64,000 nucleotides of DNA from Yponomeuta sedellus (lineage: Eukaryota; Arthropoda; Insecta; Lepidoptera; Yponomeutidae). Made by a program: the position numbers and the translations under genes. The stretch is taken from assembly GCA_934045075.1 (NCBI GenBank), contig OW203732.1, positions 7,155,001 to 7,219,000 on the forward strand, given 5' to 3'. Position 1 is the first letter of the stretch, and every line of letters begins with the position of its first letter. Shown one piece after another: positions 52,821 through 64,000 of this stretch. Below the pieces are notes generated by a model, which worked only from the letters and a program-made list of their open reading frames with translations, was not told the origin of the DNA and did not search any database.

Positions 52821-55800
52821 GTATGTCCGATTCTATGTTCCCTCATAACTCCTTAACCAATGGTCAGATTTTGTTAAACAAGGTGTCATTCGATTCGGCA
52901 TCCTTGCGCGGGTGTCATAGGCTATATAAAATCATAATTATGCGATCAGAACCGTGAAGAAAAATAAAATTCGTTAAGAAGCTTCGTTAAAGTACAGCTA
53001 GGAGCTACTAGATGGCGCTGTTATATTTAGTTTATTGAATTCGAATACTAATTTTATTGAACTACCCCTAACAGGTGTGAAATATTTAAAACAGAATTTT
53101 GCGGATGACGTAGGTTACATAAAATCAGTATTAATAGAGAACCAACGGAACAAAAAATTACATTTACTTCTAAGCAATTAAAGTACCACTTTTAGCCACT
53201 TGATGGCGCTGCCATATTTTATTTATTCTATTACATGTGTATACATAATTTCGGCTTTGGTCTACATGTAAACAAACCATTTATAGAATCGGTACAAATG
53301 CGGAAAGAAATAATTCCTTTAAAGTGGTTTGATCCTTCTAGATCATTCATTTAATTAAAAAATATAATTTTGTTTAACTACGCCTAACACGTGCAAAGAG
53401 AATTAAAATATTTAAAAGAGAATTTTGCGGGTGTCGTTGATTACATAAAATCAGCATTAATAGAGAACAAACGCAACACAAATAATATTCACTTCTAAGT
53501 AATTAAAGTACTGTAGCATTAGTTCCTCTACCCAACCACAGATGGCGCTGTTTGTGTTCTAAATTGCGGTATGGTTTTGTCCGAAGGCCCTACATAATAT
53601 TAAACAAAATTGGATAGTATTTGAGCGTTTGCGAATCACCCCGACCAATACTGACTAGGAGTGGGTCGTTGTCCGATTTTTGGACGACGAAACGCAACCG
53701 TTTTTTCTGGAACGAAAACAGGTCCTCGTTCGCAACTGGAACTGGTTTCATTGTATGCGAACGAGCAAGGCGCAGAGGACGGTCAAACGAGTGCGAACGA
53801 GACGAAATCACGAAACATCGGAAAAAATAAGTTGTTTTACACGATATTCGACTGCATACTCATAGACATAAAGATTACTTTATTGTATCACAGACTAAAA
53901 CGAACGGAACGAGCAAGGAGCCGACGACGACGTCGCAATGATCTCATTACGTTCTAGGCTCTATTAATATAGAACTAAAGGACATATCCGCGTCAAACAA
54001 TCTAAGGACTGGTCTCGCGACGAACAAACGCTGGCACTGCTTTAGAATGAAACGTAAAACGGTCCTATCGTCGCGGAACACAAAACGGTCTTATAAAACG
54101 GTTCGTCTTTGCAACGATCACGCCTAATACTGACTGACCACTAATAATTGGCACGACTAGTGACGTAGGTAATATACCTCGCTTTGCGCTGTGGTGCGAG
54201 TAGTACAGTTGCTGTAATCCTTAGTTTCATATTGCTACAATAAATAGATCCCTAAGTACGTGCTGTCGTGCTAAAACAACGTTTCTCTTCTTGTCTGCTG
54301 AAACCCTGTCCTGTCCTGTCCATGTAAACAAACCGTCTATAGAAACGATATTATGTGCTGAAAGAAATAATGCCTATAAAGTGTTTATTTCTTTCTACGC
54401 CATTCGTTTATCTCATTAATTTAAGAAATATCAACCTCATAGGGGGTAAAAATAATTATTTTTTAACACTGATATTAATTTCCTACTGACACTTAGACCA
54501 AAAGTAACTGAACAAAATATATAAAGTGTAGCATGTAACTCCTTTTCCCCTGTGCGATTATAGTCAGACAAGCTGGGTTCAAAGAAGAAACAATAAATGA
54601 TAAAAAAATATTTGAACGCTCTCACTGGTAACCGAAGACGGATCCTCCGTGACCTCGTATCGTTAGGACCCATGAAATTTTAAAAAATTCTAGCTCTATT
54701 CATCTTAACGAATTTTATCTCGTTTCCTCCGAAATTAAGATTATGATTTTGTGTTAGGTTTCCTGTTCACTTGTAAGACCAAAGATTGCTTATCTACACC
54801 TAAATATTCAGTGCTTTAGGGGGCCACCTCAAGATGAATTTGTTATAGTTTCATTTTAATACCGGTAATATTTTGGCATTCAGAAAACCAAGATTTTGTG
54901 TGTCTCCACGCCGATGCTACAACTCTAAATAACTACGCCAGGCCGAAGGCCGAGCCCCATCATGCGGGTGCGAGGAAACTTGCCGCGACGAGGTTGAAGG
55001 CCGAGCTCAATACACGTCGCGGCACGGCCGAAGGCTGTGAAGCGGGCTAGAGGAATACTCCCACGGCGATTCCAAATGCTGAGCTCTATTTACGCTGATG
55101 CCAAATGGAGAGACTATTAGCGCGGCCGAAGGCCGCGACAGTTACTTAAAGTTGCTGTTAGGAGTAAACCTGTCGCGCCTTTGTACAGGCCGCGGCTGAA
55201 GGCTCAGACCATTTATGTTCCCATTTACAAGTCCTTATTCTAAGTAATTAGCGAGACCGAAGACTGGGCCCAGCAATGCAAGCACGAAGAATTCTACTCT
55301 GGAGATGTCGAAAGCTGAGCGCCGTTCAGGTCGAGGACATAATTCGTGACTATTCCAGTCCCCACCTACAATCGTTAACATTAAATAACTAGGTGCAGTG
55401 GAACGCTTTTAGGCTACATAAAAAACAGACAATTTATGTAAGGATAATAAAGAAAAAAATCTGTCGTTTCCTTTGCAAATATTCTAGATAGTTTAACACC
55501 ATTAGACCATATTCATTATACTAGCTAAAAAATATCATACGACATAAATTTTTAATGCAGGCATGTGGTACCTATGACTATATCAAACAAGTATATCAGT
55601 AAAAATATTTATGATTTGCCGAGACATGTCCATTGTCGAACAAAAGAAAACAAAGCAATAAACTAAAATTCATTTAGGAAATAAAATAATATAACGATTT
55701 AAAGCATGTAAGCAGAAAAGGATGGACCTTTAAATTTTATCGTTTTACTGAGTCACTAAAAGGTCAAAAATAAAAAAATATATTTAAAAAAATTAAAAGA

Positions 55801-56223
55801 ACCCGACTGCAGTGATAAATCAACTGAAAGGGAAAAAATAAGATAATTTTATTTTCAAATGCTAATGTCGAATCAGAAGAGTTCATGCTGCTTTACTTGA
55901 GGGACCAAATAATATAACTTTATTAGCGTTATTTGCTCAAACTGTTGCATTTATTATTTTATATAAAATGTTGCAGTCGGGACCCATTACTGTTTGTTTA
56001 AAGTCCTCTAATGGGTCCCGACTGCAACATATTATAAAATAATAAATGCAACAGTTTGAGCAAATAACGCTTATAAAGTTATATTATTTGGTCCCTCAAG
56101 TAAAGCAGCATGAACTCTTCTGATTCGACATTAGCATTTGAAAATAAAATTATCTTATTTTTTCCCTTTCAGTTGATTTATCACTGCAGTCGGGTTCTTT
56201 TAATTTTTTTAAATATATTTTTT
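52741..56223. mobile_element. Twin element, copy 2 (about 3.48 kb, intact left end)
   Basis: Begins CCCGACTGCAGCGAAGCC; the right side carries the matching CTGCAGTCGGG near 56184-56195, so CCCGACTGCAG appears to be the inverted end. The interior is as copy 1. Homology continues to AAATATATTTTTT at 56223, then stops. The differing flanks argue for transposition rather than tandem duplication. No target duplication was recognised. Confidence 0.9.
55772..56223. repeat. Terminal palindrome of twin copy 2
   Basis: As in copy 1, with two small changes (GCAACATATTATAAAAT, CGCTTATAAAG), so the arms are slightly less perfect. Confidence 0.94.
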
Positions 56224-56339
56224 GTACAATTATTCTATATTGTACCGTTTTGTCATGGTAATCAATATGTAAATGTATGCTAAATTTCAGCTTTATAATG
56301 CTTTGAGCTTATTCACAAATTAGAATTTCCACCTAACAC

Positions 56340-56495
56340 AATCACATGATCCCAAACTAGGATACCCTTTATTAACCAGGCAAGGACGTCACAAACATGT
56401 AAACATAAATGTTCGGTGACCCCCAATGGGAATCAAACCCTCGACCTCTGTCTTGGTACCCAAGCGCCTAAACGGTTGGACAAACAAAGTTTACA
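56340..56495 (-). mobile_element. SINE-B variant with alternative head, copy 2
   Basis: The minus strand reads TTTGTCCAACCGTTTAGGCG, CTTGGGTACCAAGACAGAGG, B box GGGTTTGATTCCC, then GTTTACATGTTTGTGACGTC. Same head type as 22370-22545. Confidence 0.72.
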
Positions 56496-56514
56496 TAGAC
56501 TTTCTTGCCACAAA

Positions 56515-56835
56515 CAAACAGAAACATGTGGCGAGCACATCTCAACTCTTCGCGCGCCCAACAAACTCCAATATTGGTGCATCGCGCAATCAAAGTTTTT
56601 CACATGACTTATCATAAATATAACACCTGACTACAAACAGTCGGACCGGCCGTTCCCAGGCATACGATCTGCCTGGCGGGAAATAATTTTCCTTCATAGT
56701 GGAAGAGCAATGATGAATGATCAATATGTCAATTTCAATTTCTAATTGTTGCATGTAATTAACTATTATTTTGAAAAATTAATAAAGGTTTTTATTATTA
56801 TAGTGGAAGAGCACTATCACCCGCTCTGCTCTATA
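56515..56835 (+). repeat. Repeat G, copy 2, interrupted
   Basis: Matches 16258-16465. After CTTCATAGTGGAAGAGCA an unrelated AT-rich 95 bp (to about 56800) intrudes, and ATAGTGGAAGAGCAC then repeats, like a target duplication of about 13 bp. Confidence 0.7.
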
Positions 56836-57033
56836 AACCCAGTGATTTGGTAGGCAAAATTATACACTAATCTTGTTCTACATGAGTGTTTTATTGTTCT
56901 TAAAATCGTCAAACCTGGTTTCATAGCTCTCAAAATACCTCTTCACTGGTCGCTCTCCTTTCATTGCCAGCACGTTTTTCTGCAACTGGTTCACCAGTTT
57001 GAGTGTACTTGCGCTGAAAGCGATAGGTCATTC

Positions 57034-57247
57034 ATTATCATCAACCCGTTATATCCCTACCGAGGGGCACGGGTCTCTTCCCTGAGGAAGGTATAGGCCA
57101 TACTCTACCACGGGCGCCAAGTGAGTCCGGATTGGTAGATGCTTGCAAGACTAGTGGCTGGTCTTACTGTCAGAAGCTTTCAAGACGCCCTAAGGCCTCT
57201 GACTTGGCTTAACGGCGTGCATGACTACTTAACATGCCTTGCGAATT
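57034..57247 (-). mobile_element. SINE-5S subfamily II, partial
   Basis: ATCATCAACCCGTTATATCC, ACCGAGGGGCACGGGTCTC, ACTAGTGGCTGGTCTTACTG, GACTTGGCTTAACGG. The 5S-like head is missing. Confidence 0.78.
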
Positions 57248-57535
57248 TGATTGATGTATGATTTGATTAATTATTACCTTATTTTAAGCACTTCCATGTC
57301 TCCAAAAAATGTTCTGGCTCTGTGTATTTCTACATCATTCTGTGAAGTTTGGCCGAAAATTCCTGTCTGGTATCCGTACTGAAACAAAATGCTTATCTTT
57401 CGTCTTCTATACAAACTTGCGCCAACTTAAATATTAAAGAACATTTCTATCCACAAATGCGAATGGGCGACTACCACGACGGTAAACTGATAGTTAATTT
57501 CAAGGTGCTTTCACAGCTTAGCCTATTATTGCAAA

Positions 57536-57680
57536 GCCATGTCAGAGGCCTTATAGCGGCTTGATAAATTCTGACAGTAAGGCCCGCCACTCTCTTACAA
57601 TCCTCGACAGGCCCCCGTGGTGGAGTATGGCCTAACCTTCCTGCGATGCAGGAAGAGACCCGTGCCCCAGCAGTGGCTGA
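57536..57680 (+). mobile_element. SINE-5S 3' half
   Basis: CATGTCAGAGGCCTTATAGC, ACAGTAAGGCCCGCCACTC, CCTGCGATGCAGGAAGAGAC, CAGCAGTGG. Confidence 0.82.
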
Positions 57681-57999
57681 TATCACCATCATCATCGTCA
57701 TACCAATATGAAAACTACTGGTTTTATAATGGGTCCCCTACGTAGTTTCGATAGCCGTTGTTGCGACAAACGTTGTATCGATTTTTTTTCCCGCTGCCTC
57801 ATAAGTTCGAAAGCTTATGGACTCGAATAATGTAGTCGCGAAAGACGCTGTTTCGAAAAACATTTTCACCGTTCGAACGCTTGTTATTTCGAATCATTCT
57901 AAATGTAAAATGAATCATTAAAAAGGCCAAAAATTATATATAAGTCTTTTTAAAAAAAATTCTATATATAACACAAAATCTACGATAAATCGATGACGC
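57681..57999. other. No gene
   Basis: No recognised feature. Confidence 0.35.
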
Positions 58000-58389
58000 G
58001 AGACTCACGTACTAAGTACCTATTTATGATAGGTATACGATTGTTCGCGCGAGAATCGATCGCGCGACGTAATCATGAGGTCATTCGTTCATTATTCTAG
58101 TCGTTCCGGTGCCGTCGCTCGTGCCGCTTGCTCGCTACTAATTTATCCATCCATCTGCACACACATTCGCACGGTGACATACGCGCGTGATAAGTGCTCG
58201 AATTCTCGTGAAGTGATAGACATTTGGTGACTAATTAAATTTATCAGCTCAAAGAACAATATATTGACAATATTAGACTATAAGTGAACAGTGCAGGAGT
58301 GTTCTCCGTACGCTGGACGCATCAGCTCATCCATCACCGCTCATCATCTGCCCAACAGCTAAAGCGAGCCATCATCCACCATCACCAAG
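58000..58389 (+). promoter_or_regulatory. Candidate promoter and non-coding first exon
   Basis: A CG-rich stretch in AT-rich DNA (CGCGCGAGAATCGATCGCGC, CCGGTGCCGTCGCTCGTGCC) is followed by insect 5'-UTR-like sequence (GTGATAAGTGCTCG, AAGTGAACAGTGCAGG, CATCATCCACCATCACCAA). It ends at a perfect donor GTAAGT at 58389-58394. No TATA box is evident. It could equally be the leader of an LTR element; weak call. Confidence 0.25.
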
Positions 58390-59011
58390 TAAGTCCATTC
58401 ACTTCACCTCCCATTCCGCTCTCTCAACCAGCCCATCGTGAGGTAGACCTAGCCGACACTGGCTAACTACCAACGATGTTAATATAACAAAAAAGGTTTT
58501 AATTAGATCGGAAATTTTATAGGCGTTTAGATTATGAATTGCTGGTAGTAATAATAATTTAGTAAGTTGTATAATATATGTGGAAGGTCCATAGTTTTTC
58601 ATGAAATCAAGCGTTCGGAATCCTGATATTTCGAATCGAGATTCCGAAATGGAACTCAGACTGTGAAGGCCCTAAGGCTTGTGTAGCTAAATGCGGTGGC
58701 AAATGACTGAAAAACTTAATCTAAAAGGGGGGATGGGGACTTTGCGCTGCATTTAAACACTAAATTTTTTGGAAACTAAATATAAAAAAGTGTTAGGTTT
58801 TGGTACGAATTTGATACTTTAGGGCCGGCTGTACACACTTGCCTGGGAGTCAGCGAATCCATCTTACATTGCGAGCTTCACAGGTCGTTCCCATAGTGCC
58901 GTAGGTTTAATTGTCTGCTAAGCACCATCACGGTATCAACCTAATAACTTTAAAGTTAAATACTTTTGTACGCCGTTACCAATCACATACGTTGAATGTT
59001 TAACGGCGAAT
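58390..59011. other. No feature recognised
   Basis: Nothing supported. Confidence 0.35.
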
Positions 59012-59349
59012 CTCGTTATCAACTCTTGCATGCCCCCACTGCTGGGGCACGGGTCTCTTCCTGCATCGCAGGAAGGTTAGGTCATACTCCACCACGGGGG
59101 CCAAGTCCGGGTTGGTGAAGGATTGTAAGACAGTGGCGGGCCTTACTGTCAGAAGTTATCAAGCCGCCCATAAGGCCTCTGACATGGCTTAACGACTGCC
59201 ATTATATGACAGCCGGCACCAACGGCTTAACGTGCCTTGCGAAGCACGGAAGCGGTAGTCACGGGACGCTCACCCATCCCGTACCTGACCGCGCCTGTTG
59301 TTGCTTAACCAAGTGATTGATTCCAATAGGCCACGAGCGCTGTGCGCGC
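59012..59349 (-). mobile_element. SINE-5S, full length with small head deletion
   Basis: Tail TATCAACTCTTGCATGCCCC, complete middle, 5S-like block near 59265-59310. TTAACGGCGAAT (59000-59011) and TTAACGGAGAAT (59350-59361) form a 12-bp target duplication with one mismatch. Confidence 0.9.
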
Positions 59350-59361
59350 TTAACGGAGAAT

Positions 59362-59944
59362 GTAGGTAAGGAATTGAGAGTAGTTTAGTTTCACATTTTT
59401 CCATCGCACTCAAATGAATAAAGAGGCTCGTTACATCGCCAGCGAAAGATACCAATGCGCTTTTTTGTTATCGGACAGAGGACCCGAATGTCTTTTGCGA
59501 TGCACAGCGTCTACTCGTAATTCATAAATAACTGAGTAAATATATTTGCTCGTATAAATTTATTGCATAGGCAATAAGAGCTGTGCCTCGGAAATATATA
59601 CAGTAAATATATTCGGCATTGTAACTAAAGTACACCAGTGTGCAATTAGCTGCCGATTTTCAGGCAAGGCCTTTCCTTTAACTAAATTATACATATTTGA
59701 GTATAATTACACTAATACTATGAGGATAAAGAACACACAGATGTCTTATCTTAAAGATGTCTTACTGGGGCCACCGGTTCTCGTACTATTGTGATCTTTT
59801 GTGGGTGTCCTTTGACCTTCAACCTTATCGAAGACATACTCTACGAGATCAGTCACGCCTTTTAGGGCTAGGTGCCGAAAATCTTTCGGTATAGTGTAAG
59901 CCATTCCCAGGCGATATTATACTTTCATATTATACTTTTCGGCT
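59362..59944. other. No feature recognised
   Basis: AT-rich; nothing to annotate. Confidence 0.4.
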
Positions 59945-60098
59945 TGATAGCTTGATGGCTTGACAGTAAGGCCTGCCACTGTCTTACAATCCTCCACCAA
60001 ACCGGATTTGGCCCCCGTGGTGGAGGATGGCCTAACCTTCCTGCGGTGCAGGAAGAGACCCGTGCCCCAGCAGTGGGGGCATACAAGGGTTGATACCA
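59945..60098 (+). mobile_element. SINE-5S 3' half
   Basis: TTGATGGCTTGACAGTAAGG, GGCCCCCGTGGTGGAGGATG, CCTGCGGTGCAGGAAGAGAC, CATACAAGGGTTGATA. Confidence 0.85.
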
Positions 60099-60344
60099 TA
60101 TTATACTTTCATACCCATATCTACCACTGTAGATATAGTTTTGATATGAAAGCCTGAGTAGAGGCCCAAGCTTGCACGATCTATCTGGTTTATAGGGAGC
60201 TTAACACGCAGCCGTGTTATTTATTATCCCTCATGAAAACCAGCGGCGAGAAAGTCACTGGTCTCAGCCCTCGGCCCTCGGCTTTCGGCTGTCGGTCCCC
60301 GCTTGTTTTGCCCGGCTTGTGGTGAAAAAACGCAATAAATATAA

Positions 60345-61165
60345 ATTTTCTGGAACTTACATGCAATTTATCACACTGGGAAAACACCGGGACAGGGTGT
60401 GGGTATTGTTGCTGTATTGGGTGGAGTGTTGTTATTTTAATGCGCTAGCTAAATTCTCCGGTAATGAGTAAAGTAGAATAGTATTTCACTAATGTCCTAT
60501 TATACAAGACGATGCAGCACACATATATAATTTGAGCGATTATGGCATTTAAATTCGAAGTCAGTAAGTATATTTAGCGATTTCAGAAGTATAATTTGAT
60601 TCCGGTGCCAAGTTACGTGACTAGTACCTACATATATTTTTTGTTGTCCTTTTAATATTATAAATGTGAAAGTTTCTGAAGATGTTTTGTTACTCAATCA
60701 CGCAACGTGGCGATCAGATAGACAAAAATGTGAATTGAAAATTGGGACGTAGGATATTTTATATCCCAGTAACGCGTTTCCATGAAATAATTTCTAGCGC
60801 GGGCAAAACTGAAAGCTAGAATTATATATATGTAATCCTTACAAATTTCCTGGAACTTACATACGAAATACCATTAGAGTGGTATGGGTGTTGTTATATG
60901 TGGCTCCTAATGAGGACTGCTGTAACTTTATATTATATGTCTTCCCAACAATATCACTCCAACCTTAGTGAGATGCAAATTTACTTTACTAAAGGGTAAA
61001 GTAGAATATTCTTTACGAATTTCCTAGCATGCCATTTATCACACTGGAAAAACACCGGAGCGTGGTTTGGACGTTGTACTGTGTGGCTTCTAAGTAGGAA
61101 TGTTATTATTTTAATGCACTGCCTGAATTATCTGCTAAAAAGTACACTAGGGTAGACTATTCCTT
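60345..61165. repeat. Three diverged local repeat units
   Basis: Units start with TTTCCTGGAACTTACATGC (60347), TTTCCTGGAACTTACATAC (60846) and TTTCCTAGCATGCC (61018). They share ATTTATCACACTGG, AAAACACCGG, GTTATTTTAATGC, and GGTAAAGTAGAATA or its variant. The latter two are about 172 bp apart. Unknown nature. Confidence 0.65.
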
Positions 61166-61182
61166 ATAGTATATACACCATG

Positions 61183-61320
61183 AATTTCTCTCTCACAGGC
61201 CTTCTCTCAGCGATAGAGACCGTCTTAGTTACGACGTGTGCCCGCGGATAGGCAATATCTAGTGGTGAGGTATTGGAACACTTTAGACACTCACAGGTTT
61301 TCTCACGATATTTTATCACG
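61183..61320 (-). mobile_element. SINE-C fragment, reverse
   Basis: TCTCTCTCACAGGCCTTCTC, GTGTGCCCGCGGATAGGCAA, GACACTCACAGGTTTTCTCA. 61321-61682 holds nothing recognised. Confidence 0.65.
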
Positions 61321-61682
61321 AGTAAATCTTCTAATATAAAAATACCCGTGTCACAGTGTTTGTTATTGAACTCTTATGAAACGGCGATTTATAAGCCATG
61401 GCAACAAAATATCAGGCAGAAGGCGGTGTTGCTTGATACAGCCCGGATAGTCCGAAGTCTTCTCTCGTTGTAGGCCCGACCTCGCCGCTTGGATTGCTTA
61501 GCCGGAGGGCGTGTGTCTGGCCACTTTGATTAGACGAGACTATGTTCTTTTTTGTCTCCATAATATTATTAATACTATCGAGGTAGTTAATTGAGATAGA
61601 AATTGGTGGCCTAAATAAGAAGAGTTTTCTTTAGCGTTGTAAAAATAAAAGAAAATCGTACGCGTGTAAACAAGAGTAATTG

Positions 61683-61925
61683 AAGAAGAAGAAGAAAAAA
61701 CATTTATTATAGCCACAGTACACACGCCACAATAACACAACAAACCCAAAACACATTACTAAATAACATTAAAAAAAACGCTATAGGTTACGGCGTGTCA
61801 CTGCCGCTATAAACGGCAACTGACTCAGCATAATGCTGATGGACAAGCCTTCAGCGCTGATTTTCAGCCAGTGCCAGGTGCTCCGCGAGCGTTACAGACT
61901 GCGGTGTGGTGCAAGCATGGGAAAT
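61683..61925 (-). mobile_element. Probable LINE 3' untranslated end
   Basis: The minus strand ends GCTATAATAAATGTTTTTTC then (TTC)n, a poly(A) signal followed by a simple tail, preceded by CG-richer sequence. Typical of a LINE 3' end; clade not assigned. Confidence 0.45.
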
Positions 61926-62484
61926 ACCATAATGAATAGAATACTTCTATGTAATATAGAGTAATAGTTATATTGAATATAACATGTAATATGCATACAT
62001 AATGAAACAGGTACTTAAATAGTTTTCACTAACTGACAAAATAAACTACGGTATACACAAATAAAAAACTTACACGAGTTAAATAATTAAATAATTGAAG
62101 CTGAATTGAATGTATGAATTTTGTCTGGCCTTAGTTCTTAATATCAGCAATATAAATAAGTAGTTTAGTACCCTACCAAGAGAGCATCAATGGCCTATAG
62201 AATGATCGAACGTCCTAAACACCACTGACCAACGGAAGCTCTTAATTCGTGTGACCGAAGCGCGAGAATAGAAGAGGAAACGCCGGAAATGGGGCGCACT
62301 GAATCTGTCTATCCTTACGTAGGGTTGTCAAACCTAAAACTAGATTTAAAGGAAAATATCGCTCATTTTTCTCTCTTATGAGCTGTCGGAGACCTGACTT
62401 AATGCCCTATGCACCCTGAGTAACAGGAGGCAACAAAATACGAAAATACACCCGTTTACGTATAATCTTAAATAATGTCATACA
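61926..62484. other. No feature recognised
   Basis: Nothing to annotate. Confidence 0.4.
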
Positions 62485-62575
62485 TCTACCTCTTCTGGAT
62501 AGCCAGTGGTCGCGGGTTCGAATCCCGGCATGGGTGGAATTTTTAGCCTCTAAATAGGTTTTAAAAATGTCATAC
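62485..62575 (+). mobile_element. SINE-A, 5' truncated, short-tail form
   Basis: Starts inside the anticodon arm (GGATAGCCAGTGGTCGCGGG) and ends CTAAATAGGTTTTAAA. AATGTCATACA at 62474-62484 and 62576-62586 is an 11-bp target duplication. Confidence 0.88.
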
Positions 62576-62614
62576 AGTTTGTCCAAAAATTTAAGAAACC
62601 GGAAGGGAAATTTT

Positions 62615-62670
62615 GTAGCAAATGATCTTAATTTTCGATAATACTATCGAAAACTAAGATCATTTGCTAC
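62615..62670. repeat. Palindrome, 26-bp arms, one mismatch
   Basis: GTAGCAAATGATCTTA[A/G]TTTTCGATA faces its reverse complement across the loop ATAC. Same 26+4+26 architecture as 4407-4462 but a different sequence. 62671-63068 holds nothing recognised. Confidence 0.9.
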
Positions 62671-63068
62671 CTTTAATCAAGAACAATATAGCTTTTTAAT
62701 GAAACTGCTGTAGTTTTTTTTTATAATGCTTGTAAGTGCACAAAATTAATTAACACAGACAAAACGTCTAAGCGAAACCTTACTCTTTAATTTCTACACT
62801 TTTTGGACAAAGAATATTGTAAGAACAAGATACAATATTCTTTATTATATACCGAAACTAAGGTAGTAGATATAACATAATTGCAATTAACATAATTTTG
62901 GAATCACTTCAACTTCTTCTTATTTCTAATTCAAATAATATTAGTTGGAAATTACTGTGCCTTATGTGGGTATTTTGTATAAGAAAAACTATGAATGTTT
63001 CATTAACTACATGTTTGCAATAAAGTCACGAATTATCAATTACTGGACATCTAGTCATAAGGTATTAT

Positions 63069-63346
63069 TCATCATCAACCCATTATGTCCCCACCGAGGG
63101 CCATGCCCCTCATGCCTCTCTCACCTAAGGAAGATATAGGCCATACTCCACCACGGGGGCCAAGTCCGGATTGGTGGAGGCTTGCAAAACTACTGGCTGG
63201 TCTTACTGCCAGAAGTTTTCAAGCCACCCTAAGGCCACTGACTTGGCTTAACGACCGCCATCTTTCGACGGCAGCCGGCCCCAACTGCGTATCGTGCCTA
63301 GCGAATTAGGAGCCGCTGGGAAAGATGCCATTAGCGTTAGTCATAA
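63069..63346 (-). mobile_element. SINE-5S subfamily II, partial
   Basis: ATCATCAACCCATTATGTCC, CACCACGGGGGCCAAGTCCG, ACTTGGCTTAACGACCGCC, GCCATTAGCGTTAGTCATA. The distal part of the 5S-like head is missing. Confidence 0.82.
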
Positions 63347-63844
63347 GTTTTTCTTACTCCAGTTCCACACATGATCGGAAAAATTATGGTAACTGTTAAC
63401 CCTAATACTTTTCGAAGACAAAGAAAACTTTTTACCACTGCAGCAAATGCAAATAGGAGGTATGCGTGCGTCATTTCGCCTTCGGCTTGTTTTTTAGTGT
63501 CGAATATACTTTATGTTCCATTTCCCGCTGACGTGCGCCGATAACATAATCGTATGTATTGAAAATTTTTTACGACTCCCTCTCCTTTACACCTTACATC
63601 CACACTATGCTATAAAATCTTCAGTGAAACGAAGACCCGCTTACACCATCCGAGACATTCAAGTATAAGATACAAAGGTTCCATTGGGTGCACAACAGAC
63701 TTGTTATGTTAAATTTCAATTTCGAATTCTATTTGTGTAGCCCTGTGAATCTTAATAAATAAATAATTTTTTTATCTTTATCTTACTTGCGTGGCCAAGA
63801 CACCATGTTCCTGGTTGAAGACAAAATAACAGTAAACGCTTTGG
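63347..63844. other. No recognised gene
   Basis: Contains AATAAATAAATAATTTTTTT near 63754, LINE-tail-like, but nothing firm. Confidence 0.35.
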
Positions 63845-64000
63845 TGCGTATTGTATTATATTATTGCCGTAGTATTTTTTTTTACATGTGCCCCCTTCTG
63901 TGACACATTTTGGTCCTATTTTATGCGTATTGTATTATATTATTGCCGTAGTATTTTTTTTTACATGTGCCCCCTTCTGTGACACATTTTGGTCCTATTT
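63845..64000. repeat. 79-bp tandem repeat, running off the window
   Basis: TGCGTATTGTATTATATTAT starts at 63845 and again at 63924; the second unit is identical as far as it is seen. The array may continue beyond the window. Confidence 0.95.

Noticed and set aside
41493..56223. Simple tandem segmental duplication of the locus
   Set aside because: Flanks on both sides of the two copies differ, and homology stops sharply at element-like ends.

Overview
This is 64 kb of insect nuclear DNA, almost certainly from a moth or butterfly. It is AT-rich and gene-poor, with introns and no operons. It is saturated with short interspersed elements (SINEs), RTE-type LINE 3' ends, a mariner, a Helitron remnant, a Ty3/gypsy element and fold-back elements, a mix typical of Lepidoptera. 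The species call is inference; no search was run. Repeat names used here (SINE-5S, SINE-A, SINE-B, SINE-C, repeats E, F, G) are local labels.

Layout. 1-3950: the 5' two thirds of a Ty3/gypsy retrotransposon on the minus strand (gag, then protease, RT and RNase H in the -1 frame), cut by the window edge. 4-12 kb: SINEs and a 3' fragment of an RTE LINE. 12.3-15.1 kb: the only clear host gene, a GMC-family FAD oxidoreductase on the minus strand with at least three exons; its larger intron holds SINEs. 15-24 kb: SINEs, small inverted-repeat elements and LINE tails. 23.95-25.24 kb: a decayed mariner with both inverted repeats. 27.2-28.5 kb: a tandem array alternating two unit lengths. 28.9-29.6 kb: a Helitron remnant (OTU and helicase parts). 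33.0-33.2 kb: a terminal-exon-like open frame with poly(A) signals. 35.3-35.7 kb: a relic with THAP and SAP coding pieces. 37.94-39.0 kb: a perfect TTCA microsatellite of about 1.06 kb. 41.5-45.0 kb and 52.7-56.2 kb: two near-identical 3.46-kb elements ending in a 450-bp palindrome. 57-64 kb: more SINEs, a possible 5' exon, and a 79-bp tandem repeat at the edge.

Most notable. (1) SINE-5S, about 22 pieces in 64 kb, carries the internal control region of 5S rRNA; three copies have readable 9-12-bp target duplications. (2) A snap-back SINE exists in four copies: an inverted copy of the SINE tail, or of the whole tRNA unit, is fused in front of the sense copy. The outer ends are shared and three copies have target duplications, so the hairpin itself seems mobile. 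(3) The twin 3.46-kb palindrome-ended elements share their end with the THAP relic, suggesting a non-autonomous derivative of a THAP transposase family. (4) A 539-bp element with 23-bp inverted ends sits inside a SINE-5S with a clean CCTGG duplication. Genes do not form a pathway here; beyond the oxidoreductase the window records mobile-element activity.
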